From positions 1-32,777 of the forward strand of contig BRYA01000124.1 of the NCBI GenBank assembly GCA_030267965.1: a stretch of DNA of 32,777 bases. The letters run 5' to 3'. This document shows positions 27,887 to 32,777 of the stretch, piece after piece. The translations under genes and the position numbers were made by a program. The notes under the pieces are model-generated. The model made no database searches. It was given only the letters and a program-made list of their open reading frames with translations, and had not been told where the DNA came from. The stretch comes from Triparma columacea (lineage: Eukaryota > Sar > Bolidophyceae > Parmales > Triparmaceae). Positions within the stretch are counted from its first letter, which is position 1, and every line of letters starts with the position of its first letter.

Positions 27887-29302
27887 TCACAGAAATTCCA
27901 GAATTACTCTCCACAAAACTTTCGGGATCTTCTCACGTGCCGGGGTTACCCTTAGCGCTGGGGCTTCAACTCCGTCAGTTCGCTTCCGCTTCCTAGCCGA
28001 TCTCCTCGGTGGATCCTCCACGTGATCCCAGGTTCCCTTAAGGCACAGAAGAGCGTTGACGCGTTCGATCACAGCGACATTGCGGTGCCACCTGTAATGG
28101 AGGAGGTCCTCGACAGTCGGCATATTTTTATCAGCAGCGGCAGCGAGTAGGGCGGTGCAGTCCGAGAAGCAGTTTTCACCGATGGAAACGGCAGGAGATA
28201 GAATGAGTTTCGTCAGGACGGAGCAATACATGAAGGCGCCAAAGCTTATCGTCGTCACTCCCTCCGGGATGGTGATGGCCGTGAGAGAGGAGCATAAGGA
28301 GAAGGCTTCCCTACCAATCTCTGTCACTCCGTCTGGGATTGTGATGGCTGTGAGGGAGGAGCATTCCCTGAAGGCGTAATTGCCAATAATCGTCACTCCA
28401 TCTGGGATGGTGATGGCCGTGAGGGAGGAGCATTCTGCGAAGGCGTAACTGCAAATCGACGTCACTCCGTCCGGGATTGTGATGACCGTGAGGGAGGAGC
28501 ATCCCGCGAAGGCGCAAAGGCTAATTGTCGTCACTCCGTCCGGGATGGTGATGGCCGTGAGGGAGGAGCATCCACAGAAAGCGCCAACGCGAATCGTCGT
28601 CACTCCATCTGGGATGGTGATGGCCGTGAGGGAGGAGCAATCGTAGAAGGCGCCTTCCTTAATCGTTGTCACTTCGTCCGGGATTGTGATGGCCGCGAGG
28701 GAGGAGCATCCCCTGAAGGTTTCAATTTCAATCATCGTCACTCCGTCCGGGATGGTGATGGCCGTGAGGGAAGAGCATTTGTAGAAGGCGCCCTTGCTAA
28801 TCGACGTCACTCCGTCAGGGATGGTAATGGCCGTGAGGGAGGAGCATCTGTAGAAGGCGCCCTCGCCAATCGTCGTCACTGAGTCCGGGATTGTGATGGC
28901 CGTGAGGGAGGAGCATCTGTAGAAGGCGCCCTTTTCAATCGTCGTCACTCCCTCCGGGATTGTGATGGCCGTGAGGGAGGAGCATCTGTAGAAGGCGCCC
29001 TTTTCAATCGTCGTCACTCCCTCCGGGATGGTAATGGCCGTGAGGGAGGAGCATCTGTAGAAGGCGCCCTCGCCAATCGACGTCACTCCTTGAGCAAAAG
29101 TCACTTCTGTGAGTTCACGATTGCCTCTGAAGCTCCCTGTCCCGGAGTATACTGCTGTTTTGGGAAGGGAAGAGTCCCCATCATCTGGGTCGTCATAGTC
29201 ACCACCATAGTCATCACCATATTCATCGCCATACTCATCACCATCGTCATCACTAGAGTCCCGAATAGAGTCATCACCATACGAAAAGTCTAATTCACTC
29301 AT
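27887..29302 (-). CDS. BspA-type leucine-rich repeat protein, 471 aa
   Basis: Intact single exon from the ATG at 29302. An acidic, tyrosine/glycine-rich N-terminus (about 1-50, repeated DEYGD) is followed by about 14 repeats of 23 residues, consensus CSSLTAITIPDGVTTIGEGAFYR (about 55-375). Twelve are near perfect and repeats two and three are identical in protein. This is the LRR_5 / BspA-like class, common in stramenopile and other protist expansions, whose repeats form a right-handed solenoid used for binding. After the repeats come a helical segment (LLHYRWHRNVAVIERVNALL), a basic stretch (RRSARKRKRT, a possible nuclear signal) and a C-terminus ending in LWRVILEFL. No signal peptide or membrane segment is seen, so an intracellular protein is expected; the partner is unknown. 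Confidence 0.9.
   Translation of the reverse strand: MSELDFSYGDDSIRDSSDDDGDEYGDEYGDDYGGDYDDPDDGDSSLPKTAVYSGTGSFRGNRELTEVTFAQGVTSIGEGAFYRCSSLTAITIPEGVTTIEKGAFYRCSSLTAITIPEGVTTIEKGAFYRCSSLTAITIPDSVTTIGEGAFYRCSSLTAITIPDGVTSISKGAFYKCSSLTAITIPDGVTMIEIETFRGCSSLAAITIPDEVTTIKEGAFYDCSSLTAITIPDGVTTIRVGAFCGCSSLTAITIPDGVTTISLCAFAGCSSLTVITIPDGVTSICSYAFAECSSLTAITIPDGVTIIGNYAFRECSSLTAITIPDGVTEIGREAFSLCSSLTAITIPEGVTTISFGAFMYCSVLTKLILSPAVSIGENCFSDCTALLAAAADKNMPTVEDLLHYRWHRNVAVIERVNALLCLKGTWDHVEDPPRRSARKRKRTDGVEAPALRVTPAREKIPKVLWRVILEFL
28165..29090 (-). repeat. 69-bp coding tandem repeats of the LRR protein
   Basis: A unit of 69 bp recurs through the gene (plus-strand marker GTGATGGCCGTGAGGGAGGAG). Several neighbouring units are nearly identical at DNA level, notably those at about 28860-29060. 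Confidence 0.9.
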
Positions 29303-29339
29303 TGTAGGGATGGAGAGGATCTTTTATACCGTCCTTTCG

Positions 29340-29356
29340 GTAACCCTAACCCTAAC
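29340..29356 (-). repeat. Telomere-like motif (about 2.7 TTAGGG units)
   Basis: TAACCCTAACCCTAACC on the plus strand equals GGTTAGGGTTAGGGTTA on the coding strand of the LRR gene, about 40 bp upstream of its ATG. It is too short to be a telomere; it may be an interstitial remnant or a promoter element. Confidence 0.6.
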
Positions 29357-29934
29357 CTTGGTTTTATTATACAGTCTTGTCGTTAACAGCTTCAATCCTC
29401 AAGGAATTCCTACATTATTGACGCGAATCAGGAGGGTTAGTGTGGTGTGATGGAGTAAGAACAAGGGAGAGGGATTGTGAGACCCTCAAGGATGCGTCAT
29501 TGCGGCGTCAATAGCGGTTCTCTGCCGGTAGTAACCACAATATGACACTAACAATATCGGAAATAGGGCCCAAAGTAGTGTTATCTCGTCTATAAGACGG
29601 TAATAAGACGGGGAAAAAACCTACGAATGCTCGACCTCGATTGAAGGGGAAATAACTTGGTTCCTTGACGTGAATAGGAGACTCAAATCAACGATAGGAC
29701 AAAACACAACTGAATAAAGCCTTAAGAAGGGTCATCATTGTCATTGTTGTCCGCCTTACCTTTATTTTGATAGATTTATTTATTGCCCAATTTCTCCCTC
29801 CATTTAATTCCTAGGAAAGCTTGGGGACTGTGTTTTTTTCCCAAGAACTACGATTTATACAGCTCTTGCGTACACCCGGTAATAATGCTCCGTATTTCCT
29901 GTTCTACCTGCTATGCCATGACTTAAATTATCTC

Positions 29935-30045
29935 TCTTTCTCTCTCTCACACACTCTCTCTCTCACTCTCACACACTCTCTCCCCCCCACACACACACTC
30001 TCTCCCTCCCCCCCCCCCCTAACCCCTCCCCCCCCACGGCTCGCT
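29935..30045. repeat. CT/CA microsatellite and poly-C tract
   Basis: CTCTCTCT and CACACTCTCT repeats (29935-30005) pass into runs of 8-11 C (30006-30040). The tract lies just after the stop codon of the zinc-motif gene, probably in its 3' UTR. Confidence 0.85.
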
Positions 30046-30058
30046 TCGCTCGCCGCCC

Positions 30059-32599
30059 TTAATCCCCCCTGACCCTCTCCATGACTTTCCCTCTATCCTC
30101 CCCCTCCCTCTTGAGTCCCTCTACAAACTTCAGGACCGCTCCCACACTCTCCTTCGCCAAGTCCAAATCCCCATCGTCAGCAATCTTCACCCGAACCACC
30201 CCCCGAAGCATTACTGCAGCCTCCCTCATCCTCTTCAAAACTCCCTCGTCAATTTCTTTGAGCATCTCCACGTGCTCCTCCCTCGGGGGTCCGTTCGCCA
30301 CGTTCGCCTGGTCCAGGGTGCTCGTGTTCTCGTCATACGGCAGGACCGCCCTGCTCAGTTCTCCCCTTAGCATCCCCAACCTCTTGGCCTCTGCAGAGAG
30401 GACGTCGAGGAACCACAGGCCCTCCCTGCCCATGAGCTCCACCTCCTCCACCTCCTCCTCGCTAACCAGCCGGACTCCCCTCCTGAGGAGGTACTCGACC
30501 TCGTTCCACCTCCTCTTCAAGTCAGCCATGTTTTCCCCATCCGAGCTCCCAGCTGCTTCCTCTGCCCTCCCCCCCCCCCCCACGGCGCCTCCTTCAGCTG
30601 CCCTCTCACCCTCCCTCCTCTTCTTCATCTTCTTCTTCCCGCTCCCATTCCCTCCACCCCCCGCTTCCCTGACCATTTCCCTCGCCATGTCCTCGACCTT
30701 CTTCCTCCCCTTCTCGTCCACTGCACCTTTCTCCTCCCCCCCCCCAGCGACTAACCCCATGGCCTCCTCCAAGCTCATCCCCGCCCTCCTAACCCCGATC
30801 GCCACCGTCCCCGCCATCCCCTCCACGCTCGCCCTCCTGCACTTGACGTCCCTGTTGGCCACCTGGCTCCTGAAGACCTTCCCCAGCAGCCCCACAGTCC
30901 CCCTGTCCACCCGGCCCGACCCGTACGCCTCGTCCTTCGCCGCCTCGGCCGCCCAGAGCACGACCTCTGCCGGGGCGGTAGCCGAGCCCTTGCCCTTCCC
31001 TGCCCCCCCCCTGCCCCCCCCGCTCCCGCCTAGCCCGCTCCCGACCCCCTGCCCCTTGCCCTGCATCCCCGCACCCTTCTTACCGGTCGTGACCCCCACG
31101 ACCTCCGCGGTGATCTGGGCGAGTCCCTTGGGACCCCAGCACCTCCCCTGCATCCCCTTGAGCGCGTCCCTGGCCTCCACGGCCGTCTGCTTGCTCTTGA
31201 GGTTCCCTATGAGTTCCCCGGCGACCGCCTTCCAGTTGCCGTAGCTCTGGAATCCCGATCCTGCCCCCCACCCGATCCTCCCGATCCCCACGACGCTCGC
31301 TCTGAGGACGTGAACGTTGACGTTCTTCCCCTTCATGAGGTCCTGGAGCGCCCTGATGCCCCTCTCCGCTTCAGGTCTCCCCTTCCTGATGCAGCAGACC
31401 TTCCCGACCTTGGTTATCAGGTCCACCTTCTCGTGCCACTTCATCGGAACCATGCCCGCCCCTACGGCGGCGTCGTCCACCAGCTTCCTGATTAGCTCCC
31501 CCGCGTTTAGGCCCTCAATCTCGGGGCCAAAGTCGGGCTCCTCCTCCTCCGACTCCTCCTCCGACGCGGCTGCCGCCACAGCCGGCGCCCTCCTCGTTGC
31601 CTTGGCAAGACCTTCCTCGACCCTATTCTTCCTCCCCTCCCCTTCCCCCCCCTCCCCCGCCTGCGCCTCCGACGCCTTTGGCGTAACGTTCTTGCTGCTG
31701 AAGAAGTTCCTGCACCCGTCCCCGCTCAAAAACGCCACCCCGTTCTTGCTCATGTCGTCCCCCAGCCTGATGTACCCCACCCCGTTGCTCTTGAACTGGG
31801 GCGCCATCTTCCTGGTCCGTTCCTTGAGGGGGTACCAGCACCCGCCGTCGCAGTGGGGGTCGAGGATCACGTCCACTCGGGACTTGCAACCAGACAAGAA
31901 TAATGAGACGTCCATAGCGGCGCCCGGCCCGCTCAGGTTCGTCCCCGAGTTCTCCTCCAGCTTGTACTCCACGATGTTGCCATCCTTGCTCACCCTGGTC
32001 TCGACGTTTGAGGTGTCCACCTTGTACCCTAAGAGATCCCCTAGCTTCAGGCTCTCGGTTCCCCTCTCGTTACCTTCGACTGAGTCCGACGATTCGATGA
32101 CCCCCATGACAATGATGACCCCTACCGTCGGGTTCGCAGGGTCCTTCGTCTCAATCATGCACCTCATCTTCCTCCCCCCAATCGCTCCCTTTAGTAGCGG
32201 GTTGTCGTGGATGATCCAGAGGTTGTCTGGGATACCCGTACCTTCCCCAGCCCCAGGTGGGGGGGGCGGGCTCTTCATCCCCCCCTCAACGGCCTTGCTA
32301 TCCGGGCTCCTCGGTAGTTCGTCAACCAGGACCTTTGGCTTATTCTTAAGTTCCTTCAAGCTCCTCCTCTGCTGCCCCTGCTGTTCCCCCTTGCCGCCTT
32401 CTTCGCCTGAGCCGGTGTCGTACTCCTCCCAGCACTTCGTGCAGTACCACGTTCCCAAGTTGTCGACGTCCTCCTCGCACGATTCCCCGCTCCCGCACGT
32501 CGCGCACTTCTGCTGCGCTGCCGCCGCTGCCTCCTCGGCCTTCCTCTTCTGGCCCTCGACCCCGTACTCGGACGCCATGTTAAAGCCCTTCTTCTTCAT
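30059..32599 (-). CDS. GC-rich protein with N-terminal cysteine (zinc ribbon-like) motif, 846 aa or more, probably 5' partial
   Basis: The longest frame starts at the ATG at 32599, but the frame continues upstream without a stop to a good splice acceptor at 32683-32682 (CGGGCAG, with GCTAAC upstream). The intervening codons (VDQRRKQKTGIDAGVSKALQ) look coding, so an earlier exon probably lies outside the window. Cysteines C32, C35, C41, C53 and C56 (KCATC, YCTKC) suggest a small zinc-binding fold. A region at about 120-310 (GIPDNLWIIHDNPLL, VGVIIVMGVIES, CDGGCWYPLKERT) looks globular and is not recognised. The middle (about 360-560) is helical and repeat-like (HEAT/ARM or TFIIS-N-like, very tentative), followed by glycine-rich and lysine-rich linkers and a charged helical C-terminus (about 700-846). 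Codon use is strongly GC-rich. Function is unknown; a nuclear protein is plausible. Confidence 0.75.
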   Translation of the reverse strand: MKKKGFNMASEYGVEGQKRKAEEAAAAAQQKCATCGSGESCEEDVDNLGTWYCTKCWEEYDTGSGEEGGKGEQQGQQRRSLKELKNKPKVLVDELPRSPDSKAVEGGMKSPPPPPGAGEGTGIPDNLWIIHDNPLLKGAIGGRKMRCMIETKDPANPTVGVIIVMGVIESSDSVEGNERGTESLKLGDLLGYKVDTSNVETRVSKDGNIVEYKLEENSGTNLSGPGAAMDVSLFLSGCKSRVDVILDPHCDGGCWYPLKERTRKMAPQFKSNGVGYIRLGDDMSKNGVAFLSGDGCRNFFSSKNVTPKASEAQAGEGGEGEGRKNRVEEGLAKATRRAPAVAAAASEEESEEEEPDFGPEIEGLNAGELIRKLVDDAAVGAGMVPMKWHEKVDLITKVGKVCCIRKGRPEAERGIRALQDLMKGKNVNVHVLRASVVGIGRIGWGAGSGFQSYGNWKAVAGELIGNLKSKQTAVEARDALKGMQGRCWGPKGLAQITAEVVGVTTGKKGAGMQGKGQGVGSGLGGSGGGRGGAGKGKGSATAPAEVVLWAAEAAKDEAYGSGRVDRGTVGLLGKVFRSQVANRDVKCRRASVEGMAGTVAIGVRRAGMSLEEAMGLVAGGGEEKGAVDEKGRKKVEDMAREMVREAGGGGNGSGKKKMKKRREGERAAEGGAVGGGGRAEEAAGSSDGENMADLKRRWNEVEYLLRRGVRLVSEEEVEEVELMGREGLWFLDVLSAEAKRLGMLRGELSRAVLPYDENTSTLDQANVANGPPREEHVEMLKEIDEGVLKRMREAAVMLRGVVRVKIADDGDLDLAKESVGAVLKFVEGLKREGEDRGKVMERVRGD

Positions 32600-32777
32600 C
32601 TTGTGACCTTGGAGGGCCTTGGAGACTCCCGCGTCAATGCCCGTCTTCTGCTTCCTCCTCTGGTCGACAGTGAGGCTCAGCCTGCCCGCGTGAAGCGAAG
32701 AGGGAAGGTGCGGAACGGGGGGGGGGGGTCAGAGATAAGGTTCGGATATTGTCGTTAGCTCCCTCGCTTCGCCTATT
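32600..32777 (-). other. Probable coding extension and intron 3' end upstream of the zinc-motif gene
   Basis: Positions 32600-32681 read in frame with the gene downstream. A splice acceptor sits at 32683-32682, with a C10 run and GCTAAC upstream, followed by a stop codon in the same frame, as expected inside an intron. The donor side lies outside the window. Confidence 0.55.

Larger units (their letters stand above)
29303..30058. other. Intergenic spacer between LRR gene and zinc-motif gene
   Basis: It contains the upstream region of the LRR gene (about 29303-29420, with a telomere-like motif), an AT-richer unique stretch with a GACGGTAATAAGACGG short duplication near 29599-29612, and a CT/CA then C-rich tract (29935-30040) next to the stop of the neighbouring gene. 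No supported gene. Confidence 0.6.

Noticed and set aside
28165..29090. Regularly spaced repeats resembling a CRISPR array
   Set aside because: The repeats are contiguous 69-bp coding units of an LRR protein in a eukaryotic gene, without unique spacers.
30081..32606. Long plus-strand open frames opposite the zinc-motif gene
   Set aside because: They are serine/proline/leucine-rich antisense shadows of a GC-rich gene, with no domain features.
1..32777. Transposase, reverse transcriptase, viral genes, tRNA or rRNA genes
   Set aside because: None was recognised on either strand by eye; a tRNA or profile scan was not possible here.

Overview
The window is nuclear DNA of a eukaryote, most likely a stramenopile-type microalga (diatom or bolidophyte relative). 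This is inferred from the gene families and was not tested by a search. The direct evidence for a eukaryote is several short spliceosomal introns (GT...AG, 85-299 nt, most with a CTAAC-like branch site), MYND, WW, F-box and R-SNARE domains, BspA-type leucine-rich repeats, a mitochondrial NDUFA4/B12D-like protein, and one assembly gap (N run at 16429-16485).

Layout. Positions 1-732 hold degenerate CT-rich tandem repeats. Positions 733-11686 (minus strand) hold one giant gene of about 3607 codons. It is made of two consecutive units, each with five START/SRPBCC-like domains and a polytopic membrane module that resembles XK-related (Xkr) proteins. Three open stretches join into it through a 129-nt intron (6983-7111) and a one-base A-run discrepancy (11043-11048). 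A 1-kb intergenic stretch with 11-bp repeats follows. Positions 12731-14089 (minus) hold a four-exon gene ending in a CS/PIH1-C-like domain. Head to head with it, 14357-15862 (plus) is a GC-rich F-box-like gene with an internal duplication. Positions 16042-16408 (minus) are the last exon of a tomosyn-type R-SNARE gene next to the gap. Positions 16784-17800 (minus) encode a tandem WW protein, and 18073-18674 (plus) a two-exon NDUFA4/B12D-like gene.

Positions 18942-27476 (minus) are a tandem array of five ankyrin-MYND genes, named A to E here from left to right. Each is preceded by a copy of the same upstream sequence. The copies differ by module gain and loss. A has the basic layout: ankyrin, MYND, lysine-rich linker, C-terminal domain. 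B carries an extra Tudor-like domain in a 219-bp in-frame insertion flanked by 7-bp direct repeats. C and E have lost the C-terminal domain through a junction in the lysine-rich tract. D is a chimera in which about 1.15 kb of unrelated, intron-containing coding sequence replaces most of the ankyrin region and the MYND finger, with the reading frame kept after splicing.

Positions 27887-29302 (minus) encode a BspA-type LRR protein with very uniform 23-residue repeats. A 750-bp spacer contains a telomere-like motif and a CT/C-rich tract. Positions 30059 to about 32681 (minus) encode a GC-rich protein with a cysteine pair motif at its N-terminus, and this gene probably continues upstream out of the window. 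The most interesting material is the modular diversification of the ankyrin-MYND array, especially chimera D, and the duplicated START/membrane giant gene. No rRNA, tRNA, CRISPR array or recognisable transposase was seen.
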